Assembly (NCBI RefSeq): GCF_014805525.1
Contig: NZ_JACFSZ010000021.1
Coordinates: 1-53,698, forward strand
From: Rhabdothermincola sediminis
GTDB lineage: Bacteria > Actinomycetota > Acidimicrobiia > Acidimicrobiales > Acidimicrobilacustridaceae
Length of the DNA: 53,698 nt
Direction: 5' to 3'
Shown: in pieces, positions 9,130 through 18,100 of the stretch
Numbering within the stretch: the first letter of the stretch is position 1
Layout of the letters: each line of letters begins with the position of its first letter
Position numbers and translations under genes: made by a program
The notes under the pieces: generated by a model
Seen by the model: only the letters and a program-made list of their open reading frames with translations
The model's database searches: none
Told to the model about the DNA's origin: nothing

Positions 9130-11400
9130 CTAGGGCTGTGACGCCGCATCCCGCCGGCGTGCCCGCTCGACCGTCGTGGTGTACCGGTTGCTGGCCAGGA
9201 TGCTCCCCCGCGCCGGCGCGTCCGCCAGCTCCAGGCGGAGGCTCAGCTCCCCCTCGGCGTCGGGCACGATGCTCTCCATCGTCGCCACGTAGGTGGCGGC
9301 GTCCGCCTCCACCTCGCCCTGCCACGACCACCGCAACGACCGTGAACGCCCCGCACCGTCTCGCCATTCGAGATGGGCGGTGACGACCACATCGGCGAGG
9401 GTGATCCTGAGGTCGCTCACGACGTGGATGGCTGCCCGCAGCGGCTCCGCGGGCCGGACGATCCGCGGCAACCGATCAGCGACCACGATCAGCGGGCGGC
9501 AGGCGGCGGCCAGGGCGTGGAGCGCCGCTTTCGGCTGGCGGTCGTGGCCGAGCACCGACCAGGTGACCGAGGGATAGCCATCGGCGAAGCAGAACTGGGC
9601 GAAGCCTCCCGTCGGCCGGTACTTGAGTCGGCGGAGCGTCTCCACGTGGTGCTTGACCAGTTCCGCCTGGTAACGCTGGGTCGCCTCCCTCCACTGGTCG
9701 AAGGTGGGGTGAGCGGCGGGTGGGACGTACCGGTCGAAGAACGTCTTTTGCAGCGCGTGCACGCGGTGGGCCCGATCCCAATCCAGCGCAGGCCAGCGGT
9801 CGGGCTCGAGGAACCCGGCATCGGCCGGGACCGCCTGGGCGCCGAACTCGGTGACGAACCGGGCCAACTTGGGCCACCAGCGCAGCAGCCGTGGGAGGTC
9901 CCGCTCGTCACCCAGGTACCAGCCGAGGTAGAGGTGGGTGTCGGTGCCGTCGAGCTTCGGGGGATGCGGGAGCACACCGCTGTGAGGCACCACGGGCCGC
10001 GAACCGTCGTTGCGCTCGAGCACGGAGCTGATCGAGTGGTCCAGCACGCTCTTGTTCCACGTCGGGAGCACCTGTGCGGCGATCGCCTTGGCGGCGAGTC
10101 GAGCACGGCGGCGAGGGTCGTCGAGCGTGGCGGGCTCGATGTCGATCGCCATCGGCTCGTTGTGCGCGCACCAGATGGCGATCGACGGGTGGTGCCCGAG
10201 GAGGTCCACCGCCTCACGGGCCTGGCGGCGAGCCTGGCGACGGACACCGCGCGCGTAGCCCCACTGCAGCGGCATGTCCTGCCAGAGCAGCACGCCCTGT
10301 TCGTCGGCGGCCTGGTACAGCTCGGGGCGGCTGATGTGCCCGTGCACCCGCATCAGGTCGAGCCCCGCCTCTCGCACCCTCCTCACGTCGCCGGTGAGGA
10401 GGTCGGGTGAGGCATCCGCCAGCGCCACCCGGCTCGGTCCCTGGTTGGTGCCCTTGAGGAAGAGGCGCTCACCGTTCACGGAGAAGATCCAGTTGTCGAG
10501 CGCCACCCGGCGCAGGCCGACCGAGCGGCGTACGCGATCGCTGATCCGATCACCGGTCAGCACGTCGAGCTCGATGATGTAGAGCGGCTGGTCCCCGAGC
10601 GACCAGGGCCACCACAGGGCCGGATCGGGAACGGTGACTGTCCACTCCAGCCGGTTCTCCCCGGTCGCGACCGGCTGGTCGCGGACCATCTCGACGACCT
10701 CGCGACCTCGATGGTCCACGACCCGGGTACGGATCGTCGCGAGCGCCGGGTCGGCCGCGTCGAGCACGGCGCGCAGAGACACGGAAGCTGCGTCCTCGCG
10801 GGCATCGCGGCAGACGATGCGGCTGTGCTTGATGCGCAGCGGGCCGCTGGTCTCGAGTCGCACCGGACGCCAGATGCCACCCGGGTTGAAGCTCTGGTCG
10901 AGGAGGTCCCAGTGCTGGAACACGCCGGTGAGGTTGCGCTTGCGGGTCCGCTCCCGCTGCCGCGCGCAGGCCACCTCGACGGCCAGCACGTGCTCGGAGC
11001 GAGCGGCCAGCTCCCTGGTGATCTCGAAAGCGTGGGGGAAGAAGTAGCCCTCGGTGTCCCCGAGGTAGGTGCCGTCGAGCCACACGTCGCTCGTGTAGAA
11101 GACCCCGTCGAGCACCAGCCAGTGGCGCTGCTGCGCCGGCTGCTCACCCCAGGCCGGGGTCGCGGTGGCATCGAGCTCGAAGCGGCGGCGCACCAGCAGT
11201 GGTCCGTCCGACTCGGAGAAGGCGGGCGTGGAGCGCCAGTGGCCGGGGACCGGGAGGTCCTCCCACGCCGAGTCGTCGAACTCGGGGTCGGGGTAGGCCC
11301 GACGGAGGCTCTCGTCGGCCACCGCCGCCCGCCAGGTGCCCTCGAGGCTCACGCCCGCCCGATCGGGGAGGATCCTCTCGGGTGCCGGTCCCCCGTCCAT
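9130..11400 (-). CDS. glycoside hydrolase family 2 protein (beta-mannosidase/glucuronidase-like)
   Basis: A 756-residue GH2 enzyme. It has an N-terminal jelly-roll (residues about 20-200, with GVFYTSDVWLDGTYLGDTEG), an immunoglobulin-like domain, and a TIM barrel. The acid/base Glu is in WCAHNEPMAID and the nucleophile Glu probably in ARFVTEFGAQAVP. No signal peptide is seen, so it is cytoplasmic. The ATG at 11400 is used because the upstream in-frame part is low-quality coding sequence over the divergent promoter. Substrate is unknown: sequence around NEP and the WQDMPLQW strand looks closest to beta-mannosidase-type members. It is divergent from the GGDEF/EAL gene and lies 157 bp upstream of sdhC on the same strand. 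Confidence 0.87.
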   Translation of the reverse strand: MDGGPAPERILPDRAGVSLEGTWRAAVADESLRRAYPDPEFDDSAWEDLPVPGHWRSTPAFSESDGPLLVRRRFELDATATPAWGEQPAQQRHWLVLDGVFYTSDVWLDGTYLGDTEGYFFPHAFEITRELAARSEHVLAVEVACARQRERTRKRNLTGVFQHWDLLDQSFNPGGIWRPVRLETSGPLRIKHSRIVCRDAREDAASVSLRAVLDAADPALATIRTRVVDHRGREVVEMVRDQPVATGENRLEWTVTVPDPALWWPWSLGDQPLYIIELDVLTGDRISDRVRRSVGLRRVALDNWIFSVNGERLFLKGTNQGPSRVALADASPDLLTGDVRRVREAGLDLMRVHGHISRPELYQAADEQGVLLWQDMPLQWGYARGVRRQARRQAREAVDLLGHHPSIAIWCAHNEPMAIDIEPATLDDPRRRARLAAKAIAAQVLPTWNKSVLDHSISSVLERNDGSRPVVPHSGVLPHPPKLDGTDTHLYLGWYLGDERDLPRLLRWWPKLARFVTEFGAQAVPADAGFLEPDRWPALDWDRAHRVHALQKTFFDRYVPPAAHPTFDQWREATQRYQAELVKHHVETLRRLKYRPTGGFAQFCFADGYPSVTWSVLGHDRQPKAALHALAAACRPLIVVADRLPRIVRPAEPLRAAIHVVSDLRITLADVVVTAHLEWRDGAGRSRSLRWSWQGEVEADAATYVATMESIVPDAEGELSLRLELADAPARGSILASNRYTTTVERARRRDAASQP

Positions 11401-11512
11401 CGGCGGGGACGCTACCGGACCACGCCACCGGTCGATCGCTGGAGGCCTCGACCGGGAACGCTTCGACAGGCATCTACTAGAGTGAGAGGTCATCGACACG
11501 GGGGGGTCGGAA

Positions 11513-14500
11513 GTGGCCGAGACGACCGCCGAGGGCGAGGCCGGGATCCGCCAGCCGGTCGACGAGCGAGCGCAGCCCGGCACCCGGCGCGAGGGTGGCG
11601 ACCTCCCTCGTGCTGCTCTCGACTGGTTGCTCGACCGCTCCGCGGAGGTGGTCGTCCTCGTCGACGACGGCGGGATGGTGGCCTACGTGAACCCGACGGT
11701 CCGGCGGATGCTCGGCTTCGACGCCCGGAGCCTGGTGGGTCGATCGCTCACCGAGCTGCTCGGTCCGGAGTCGGTGACGGAGCTCGACGGGATGCTCCCG
11801 GTCGCCACCGGTGGAGCAGGTTGGAGGGAGTCCCAGCGGGGTGGTCCGCTGCTCCTGGCTGTCCGTGACGCGGAGGGCCGGACGTGCCAGCTGCTCGCGG
11901 AGGTCTCCTCCGAGGCGCCCATCGGTGGTCGCCCGTTCACGGCACTGCGGCTGTCCGCCGTCCGGGGCGACGGGCGCCGGACCATCGACGCGCTGGGCCG
12001 CCGGCTGGCCTTCGAGGATCTGCTCACCCGGCTGGCGTCGTCGTTCGTCCTGCTCCCCGCCCCCGAGATCGACGAGGGGATCACCCGGGCTCTCGCGGAC
12101 ATCGGCACGTTCAGTGAGGTCGACCGGGCCTACGTGTGCATGCTCGACGACGACCGGGGGACCATCGAGAACACCCATGCGTGGGCCAGCCCCTCCAGGC
12201 TTCAGGCGGGGTCCCGGGCGTCGACCGTCGCCCAGGACGCCGTGCCCGCGTGGATGGCCACCCTCCGCGCGTTGGAGCCCGTCTACATCGCACGGGTCGC
12301 AGACCTCGACGACCGGTGGGCCCGCGAGCGATCCCTGCTGGCCGCGCACGGCGTGCGCTCGGCGCTCGCCGTCCCACTCGCCACGGAAGGGCGTCTCGTC
12401 GGCTTCATCGGGTTCGAGTCGATCGGGACCGAGCGGCTCTGGTCGGACGACCACCTAGCCGTCCTGAGCGCCGCTGCCGGCATCATCTCGCAAGCCCTCG
12501 CTCGGTCGGCTGCCGAAGAGCGGTTCGTCACCGCCTTCACCGGGGCGCCCCTCGGGATGGCCCTGCACGGGCCCGACGGTCGGCACCTGCAGGTCAACCG
12601 GACCTACTGCGAGCTGGTGGGTCGATCGGAGGACGAGCTCATCGGACGGCCGGTCATCGAGGTCGTGCACCCCGACGACCAGGACGAGCTGCTCGACCGG
12701 TACGCGGACCTGCTGGCCGGCCGGGCAGCGCGGATCTCCCACGACGTGCGGGCGTGGAAGGGTGACGGGGAGCTCAGCTGGTTCCGGGCCCACAGCGCGG
12801 CGGTCCGTACCAGCGAGGGGGTGCTCCAGTACCTCGTCACCCACCTGGAGGACATCACCGAGCGCCACCAGCAGGAACAGGAGCTCCGACTCAGCGAGGA
12901 GCGGTACCGCACGCTCGTCGAGAACTCGCCGGCGCTGGTCACCCGGTTCGATCGCGAGGGCCGGATGGTGTACGTGAGCCCGGCGATCCGGGAACTGGCC
13001 TCCGTCGAGCCCCACGAGGTGACCGGTCGGACCAGCGCGGTGTTCACCGACGACGAGCGTGAGTACCGCAAGTGGGTGGCGTCATTGCACCGGGTCTTCG
13101 AGACCGGCCAACGCCTCGACACGGAGTGGGAGATCCCCGTCGCCGGGGGCTCGCGGTGGTTCCAGAGCCGGGCCGTGCCCGAGTTCGGCCCCGACGGCCA
13201 GGTGGAGCACGTGCTGGTGATGAACACCGACATCACCGCGGTCAAGCGCAGCGAGGCCGAGCTCGCTCGCCAGGCCCTCCACGATCCGCTCACCGGGCTC
13301 GCCAACCGGGCACTCTTCCTCGACCATCTCGCTCTGGCGCTGGCCCGGTGCCGCCGGCGGGAGGAGCGGCTGGCGGTCCTCTTCCTCGACCTGGACCGTT
13401 TCAAGGTGGTGAACGACTCGCTGGGGCACTCGGCCGGCGACGAGCTGCTGATCGTCGTCGGCCACCGCCTCCAGGAGGTCCTGCGGGCCGGGGACACCGT
13501 CGCCCGGCTCGGTGGCGACGAGTTCGTGGTGCTCCTGCCCGATGTCGCCGGCGGCGAGGAGGTCGTGGAGATCGCGGAACGGGTGCTGCACGCGCTGCGC
13601 CGTCCGGTCCGGGTCGGAGCCGACGAGGTGTTCCCCACCGGGAGCATCGGCATCGCCCTGGCCCCGGGGACCGCCGGGACCGATGAGCCGATCACCGCCG
13701 AGGGTCTGCTGCGGGACGCGGATGCCGCCATGTACCGGGCGAAGGCCCGGGGCCGAGACCGCTTCGAGATGTTCGACGAGAACCTGCGTACCCAGGCCAT
13801 GGCTCGCCTGCACCTGGAGAGCTTCCTGCGCCGGGCCATCGACCTCGACGAGCTGGAGGTGCACTTCCAGCCGGAGGTCTCGCTCACCACCGGAGCGATC
13901 GTGGGCTGCGAGGCGCTCGTGCGGTGGCGTCACCCTGTGGACGGGCTGCTCGATGCGGGCTCGTTCATCTCCGTCGCCGAGGAGTCGGGCCTGATCGTCG
14001 ACGTGGGCTCATGGGTGCTCCGTGAGGCGTGCCGTCTCGCCAGCCAGTGGCTCACGGGCGATCGGGCCATCGAGACCGTGCGGGTGAATCTCGCGGCTCG
14101 CCAGATCGCCCATCCCGACCTGGTGCCCCTGGTGGTCGAGGCACTCGAGGAGAGCGGGCTCGACGCGTCGATGCTCTGCCTGGAGATCACCGAGACCACC
14201 GTGATGGCCGATCCCGCGGCCAGCCTGGAGGTGCTCGGCCGCCTGCGGGCCCTCGGCGTCCAGCTGGCCATCGACGATTTCGGGACCGGGTACTCGTCGC
14301 TCGCAACCCTCAAGCAGCTCCCGGTGGACATCTTGAAGATCGACCGCTCCTTCGTCGACGGACTGGGCGTGGACCCCGACGACACCGCCATCGTCGACGC
14401 CATCGTGAGCCTCGGCCGTGCGCTGGGCCTGGGGATCGTCGCTGAGGGGGTGGAGACCTCGACGCAGCTCCGAGAGCTCCGGGGGCTCGGCTGTGATCGG

Positions 14501-14590
14501 GCCCAGGGCTTCCTCTTCGCGCCGGCGGTCCCCGCCGATCGGTTCTGGGACGCGTGCGCGCTCGCTCACCAACCGGAGGCCGCGAGCTGA
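11513..14590 (+). CDS. PAS-GAF-PAS-PAS-GGDEF-EAL cyclic-di-GMP signalling protein
   Basis: A 1025-residue soluble sensor. Domain order: PAS (about 40-110), GAF (about 172-325), PAS (about 335-450), PAS (about 465-585), GGDEF (about 590-755), EAL (about 765-1010). The GGDEF motif is intact near residue 667 and is preceded by an RAGD inhibitory I-site five residues upstream. The EAL domain also keeps EALVRW near 800, LEITET, DDFGTGYSSL and AEGVET. Both synthase and phosphodiesterase activities are therefore possible, presumably switched by the sensor domains. GTG at 11513 follows a G-rich stretch. No membrane segment is seen. A hydrolase gene faces it divergently, with a 112-bp gap. Confidence 0.93.
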   Translation: MAETTAEGEAGIRQPVDERAQPGTRREGGDLPRAALDWLLDRSAEVVVLVDDGGMVAYVNPTVRRMLGFDARSLVGRSLTELLGPESVTELDGMLPVATGGAGWRESQRGGPLLLAVRDAEGRTCQLLAEVSSEAPIGGRPFTALRLSAVRGDGRRTIDALGRRLAFEDLLTRLASSFVLLPAPEIDEGITRALADIGTFSEVDRAYVCMLDDDRGTIENTHAWASPSRLQAGSRASTVAQDAVPAWMATLRALEPVYIARVADLDDRWARERSLLAAHGVRSALAVPLATEGRLVGFIGFESIGTERLWSDDHLAVLSAAAGIISQALARSAAEERFVTAFTGAPLGMALHGPDGRHLQVNRTYCELVGRSEDELIGRPVIEVVHPDDQDELLDRYADLLAGRAARISHDVRAWKGDGELSWFRAHSAAVRTSEGVLQYLVTHLEDITERHQQEQELRLSEERYRTLVENSPALVTRFDREGRMVYVSPAIRELASVEPHEVTGRTSAVFTDDEREYRKWVASLHRVFETGQRLDTEWEIPVAGGSRWFQSRAVPEFGPDGQVEHVLVMNTDITAVKRSEAELARQALHDPLTGLANRALFLDHLALALARCRRREERLAVLFLDLDRFKVVNDSLGHSAGDELLIVVGHRLQEVLRAGDTVARLGGDEFVVLLPDVAGGEEVVEIAERVLHALRRPVRVGADEVFPTGSIGIALAPGTAGTDEPITAEGLLRDADAAMYRAKARGRDRFEMFDENLRTQAMARLHLESFLRRAIDLDELEVHFQPEVSLTTGAIVGCEALVRWRHPVDGLLDAGSFISVAEESGLIVDVGSWVLREACRLASQWLTGDRAIETVRVNLAARQIAHPDLVPLVVEALEESGLDASMLCLEITETTVMADPAASLEVLGRLRALGVQLAIDDFGTGYSSLATLKQLPVDILKIDRSFVDGLGVDPDDTAIVDAIVSLGRALGLGIVAEGVETSTQLRELRGLGCDRAQGFLFAPAVPADRFWDACALAHQPEAAS

Positions 14591-14678
14591 GGCAGCCCAG
14601 CGCCCGCGGCCGCCGCCGCGCCCACCGGGCGCCTCGCCGAACTGCCGCCCCGCGAAGGGCGGCGATAGCGTGGCTTCC

Positions 14679-16094
14679 ATGCCGTCTCCCAGCACCCGAC
14701 CAGAGACCATCGGCGCCCTGCGGCGCTCCGGCTGGGTGTCCCGCCCGGTCAAGGAGGAGATCCGCCAGAACGCGGTGGCCCGCATCCGAGCAGGGGAGCC
14801 GCTCTTCCCGGGCGTGCTCGGCTACGACGACACCGTGCTACCGCAACTCGAGAACGCCCTGCTCGCCGGCCACGACGTGATCTTCCTCGGTGAGCGGGGC
14901 CAGGCCAAGACCCGCATGATCCGTTCCCTCACCGGCTTGCTGGACGAATGGATGCCGATCGTCGCCGGCTCCGAGATCAACGACGACCCGTATCATCCGG
15001 TGTCACGCCACGCCCGCGACCTCGTCGCCGCGGAAGGTGACGACACCCCGGTCGAGTGGGTGCACCGGGACGACCGCTTCGGCGAGAAGCTGGCCACCCC
15101 GGACACGTCCATCGCCGATCTGATCGGCGAGGTCGATCCGATCAAGGTGGCCGAAGGGCGCTATCTGTCCGACGAGCTGACGCTCCACTACGGCCTCGTG
15201 CCCCGTACCAACCGGGGCATCTTCGCCATCAACGAGTTGCCCGACCTGGCGGAGCGCATCCAGGTCGGCCTCCTCAACGTGCTCGAAGAGCGCGACGTGC
15301 AGATCCGGGGGTACAAGATCCGCCTGCCGCTCGACGTCCTGCTGCTCGCATCCGCCAACCCCGAGGACTATACGAACCGCGGCCGCATCATCACCCCTTT
15401 GAAGGATCGCTTCGGCAGCCAGATCCGGACCCACTACCCGCTCGACGTGGAGACCGAGGTCGCCATCGCCCGCCAGGAAGCCCGACCGCTCGAAGCCGAT
15501 GGGCTGCGGGTGGTGGTCCCCGACTACATGGCGGAGGCCGTGGCCGAGCTGAGCCAGCTCGCTCGCCAGAGCCCCCACATCAACCAGCGTTCAGGGGTGT
15601 CGGTGCGGCTCACGGTGTCCAACATCGAGACGCTGGTGGCCAACGCCGCCCGCCGGGCCCTGGTCCACGGCGAGACCGACGTCGTGCCCCGGGTGAGCGA
15701 CCTCGACGCCCTGGCCTCGTCGACGGCCGGCAAGGTCGAGATCGACTCGATCGAGGGAGGGCGCGACGAGCAGATCATCGAGCATCTGCTCAAGGCAGCC
15801 GTCCTGTCGGTGTTCCGTGACCACCTGCCCATCGAAGACCTGCGGCCGGTGATCGACGCGTTCGACGGCAGCCGTGTGGTCCACGTCGGTGAGGACGTGC
15901 TGTCGGCCGACTACGTGGGGCTGATCACCGAGATCCCCGAGCTACGCGAGCCGGTGCGCCGGTTGACCGGCGGCGACGAGTCGGCCGCATCGGTGGCGGC
16001 GGCCGTCGAGTTCGTCCTCGAGGGGCTGCATCTGTCGAAGCGGCTCAACAAGGAGACGGTCGGGGCTCGCGCCCAGTACCGGGGCCGGGGCTGA
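14679..16094 (+). CDS. MoxR/magnesium-chelatase-like AAA+ ATPase
   Basis: A 471-residue AAA+ protein of the ChlI/MoxR clade. Walker A is GERGQAKTR, Walker B lies around IFAINELPD, and the sensor-1 segment is LLASANPEDYTNRG. The start is the ATG at 14679, just ahead of the conserved N-terminal helix. Such ATPases act with von Willebrand factor A partners as chaperone- or chelatase-like machines. The matching VWA gene (18101-20116) is on the same strand but 2 kb downstream, beyond rpiA and a GH1 gene. By length and content the pair resembles M. tuberculosis Rv0958/Rv0959, as I recall it. The substrate is unknown. Confidence 0.9.
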   Translation: MPSPSTRPETIGALRRSGWVSRPVKEEIRQNAVARIRAGEPLFPGVLGYDDTVLPQLENALLAGHDVIFLGERGQAKTRMIRSLTGLLDEWMPIVAGSEINDDPYHPVSRHARDLVAAEGDDTPVEWVHRDDRFGEKLATPDTSIADLIGEVDPIKVAEGRYLSDELTLHYGLVPRTNRGIFAINELPDLAERIQVGLLNVLEERDVQIRGYKIRLPLDVLLLASANPEDYTNRGRIITPLKDRFGSQIRTHYPLDVETEVAIARQEARPLEADGLRVVVPDYMAEAVAELSQLARQSPHINQRSGVSVRLTVSNIETLVANAARRALVHGETDVVPRVSDLDALASSTAGKVEIDSIEGGRDEQIIEHLLKAAVLSVFRDHLPIEDLRPVIDAFDGSRVVHVGEDVLSADYVGLITEIPELREPVRRLTGGDESAASVAAAVEFVLEGLHLSKRLNKETVGARAQYRGRG

Positions 16095-16115
16095 TCGCGG
16101 GTTGCGACGCGCCGG

Positions 16116-16799
16116 TCAGCGGTCGTTGACCAGCTCGTGGACGCCGCCGTCGCCCGCGACCACCACCCGCTCCACCATCTCGCCGAGGAAGATCCCGTGC
16201 TCCACCACGCCCGGGATGGCATCGAGACTGGCGGCGAGCCCCCGGGGATCGTCGATCAGACCGAAGCGGGCGTCGGCGAGCAGGTTGCCGTTGTCGCTCC
16301 CACCGGGACGGATCGACACGGAGCTGGCCCCCAGCGCCTCGACCCGCGACGCCACGACCCCGGGGGCGAAGGGGAGGATCTCCAGCGGGGTGCCGAAGTC
16401 GCCGAGCTGATCGACCAGTTTGTGCTCGTCGACCACCACGATCCATCGCTCGCACATCTGGCCCACGATCTTCTCCCGGGTGAGCGCACCACCTCCTCCC
16501 TTCGTGAGGTTGAAGTCGGGGTCGACCTCGTCGGCGCCGTCGATCCCCACGTCGAGCCGGCCGAGGTCGTCGGGAGGGACCACCTGCAACCCGAGGGACC
16601 GAGCCAGCTGCTCGGTCTGGGTCGAGGTGGCGGTGCACGCGATGTCGAGGCGGCGCTCCCCGAGGGCCACGATCGTCCAGTGGACCGTCGAGCCGGTGCC
16701 GAGCCCGACCCGCATCCCGTCCTCGACGTAGGTGGCGGCGTGGCGGCCCGCTGCTTCCTTCTGGGCCAGTCGCGGATCGTGGTGCTCGGCGCTGCTCAT
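16116..16799 (-). CDS. rpiA: ribose-5-phosphate isomerase A
   Basis: Interconverts ribose 5-phosphate and ribulose 5-phosphate in the pentose phosphate pathway; 227 residues, normal for RpiA. Characteristic motifs in order: GLGTGSTVHWTI, DGADEVD with the catalytic region, and KGGGGALTREKIV. The ATG at 16799 overlaps the TGA of the upstream GH1 gene (ATGA), so the two genes form a minus-strand pair. A sugar hydrolase coupled to a pentose isomerase is metabolically plausible but may be just gene packing. Confidence 0.96.
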   Translation of the reverse strand: MSSAEHHDPRLAQKEAAGRHAATYVEDGMRVGLGTGSTVHWTIVALGERRLDIACTATSTQTEQLARSLGLQVVPPDDLGRLDVGIDGADEVDPDFNLTKGGGGALTREKIVGQMCERWIVVVDEHKLVDQLGDFGTPLEILPFAPGVVASRVEALGASSVSIRPGGSDNGNLLADARFGLIDDPRGLAASLDAIPGVVEHGIFLGEMVERVVVAGDGGVHELVNDR

Positions 16800-18031
16800 A
16801 CTGCCATCGTCGCGTAGCGGCGAGCGAGATCGGCGCTGCGCTTGGGGTTGCGGTCCCGGTCGAACAGCCCGAACTCGACGTCGAAGCCGTGCAGCCATTC
16901 GTAGTTGTCGACCGCGGTCCAGTGGAAGAACCCGCGGACGTCGATGCCGTCCTCGATCGCATCGGAGACGATGCCGATGCACTCATCCACGTAGCGGACC
17001 CTGGTCTCGTCGTCCGTGCCCACCCCGGAGGTGCCCAGCCCGCACTCGGCGACCAGCAGGGCCCGCCCGGGCAACTCGTCGGCGAGACGCCGCAGCACGA
17101 TTCCCAGCCCCTCCGGCCAGGGCGCGTAGCCCATGGCGGTGACCGACGCGTCGACCGGGTAGGGCCCGGTCGTCGCGTCGGCGTAGACGGTCTGGGCGGC
17201 GTAGTAGGAGAAGCCGATCAGGTCGAACGAGCCCGCCATGTCGGGCCGTTCCTCCTCGACCGTGCCAGGCACGGCCAGCACCCCGTCGCGCAGGGCGCGG
17301 ATCCACGAGGTCCAGTAGACGTCGTCGAAGGCCCGGGCCATGGCTCGTGCCTGTTCCCGTTCCGCGGGGTCCCGGGATCGGGTGCCGGGATAGATCGGCG
17401 AGAGGTTCATGATCGTCGCCACCGGCTTGCCGCCGCTGCGCAGCAGGCGCCACGCCTCGTGGTTGGCGAGGTGCGTCGCTCGCAAGGCGTGGCCGAAGTC
17501 CTCGAGGCTCCTCCGCCCGGGGGGATGGGTGCCGAGCAGCCATCCCGCCCCCGCGAAGGCGACCGGCTCGTTGATCGGCTTCCATCCGGTCACCAAGTCG
17601 CCGAAGGTCTCGCCCATCCAGTCGACGTGCCGGGCCCAGTGCCCCGAGCGCGCCCGGTCGTCGAGGAAGCCGCCCAGGTCGTCGCTGAACCACCCCGGCA
17701 ACGTGAAGTGGTGCAGACACACCCAGATCTCGATGCCGGCGTCGCGTGCCGCCTGCAGCATGGCGGTGTAGTGCTCGACCGCGGCGGGATCGTGGTGGCC
17801 AGGCCGGGGCTCGAGCCGGGCCCACTCGAGGGAGAGGCGGTGGTGGGTGAGGCCGTGCTCGGCGAGCAGGCGGAAGTCCTCGGCGTAGCGGGTGGCGAAG
17901 CCGTTGCCGTCGCGGGATCGGGGGGCGCGTCCGAGATCCTCCCACCGCTTCCAGTCGGCGCGGGGCGCCGCACCCTCCGTCTGCGTGGACGAGGCCGCCG
18001 TACCCCACCAGAACCCCTCCGGGAACCCCAT
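16796..18031 (-). CDS. glycoside hydrolase family 1 (beta-glucosidase-like)
   Basis: A 411-residue GH1 TIM barrel, near the short end of the family range. It opens with GFPEGFWWGTAASSTQTEG, the GH1 N-terminal signature. The acid/base Glu is in KPINEPVAF. The nucleophile Glu is in LLVAECGLGT, where most members read TENG, so the Cys-Gly following the Glu is atypical. The C-terminal FFHWTAVDNYEWLHGF motif contributes the aglycone and glycone sites. No signal peptide, so cytoplasmic. ATG at 18031. It is divergent from the VWA gene (69-bp gap) and overlaps rpiA by four bases. Confidence 0.92.
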   Translation of the reverse strand: MGFPEGFWWGTAASSTQTEGAAPRADWKRWEDLGRAPRSRDGNGFATRYAEDFRLLAEHGLTHHRLSLEWARLEPRPGHHDPAAVEHYTAMLQAARDAGIEIWVCLHHFTLPGWFSDDLGGFLDDRARSGHWARHVDWMGETFGDLVTGWKPINEPVAFAGAGWLLGTHPPGRRSLEDFGHALRATHLANHEAWRLLRSGGKPVATIMNLSPIYPGTRSRDPAEREQARAMARAFDDVYWTSWIRALRDGVLAVPGTVEEERPDMAGSFDLIGFSYYAAQTVYADATTGPYPVDASVTAMGYAPWPEGLGIVLRRLADELPGRALLVAECGLGTSGVGTDDETRVRYVDECIGIVSDAIEDGIDVRGFFHWTAVDNYEWLHGFDVEFGLFDRDRNPKRSADLARRYATMAV

Positions 18032-18100
18032 GACCGCATTCTGCCCCGCGCCGGTTCCACTGCCGGCGCGACCGTGGAGGGCGGCGGGTACCCTCGGCAC

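Noticed and set aside
14418-14678. An N-terminal extension of the AAA+ ATPase overlapping the EAL gene end.
   Set aside because: The extension is out-of-frame EAL sequence; the ATG at 14679 directly precedes the conserved ATPase start.
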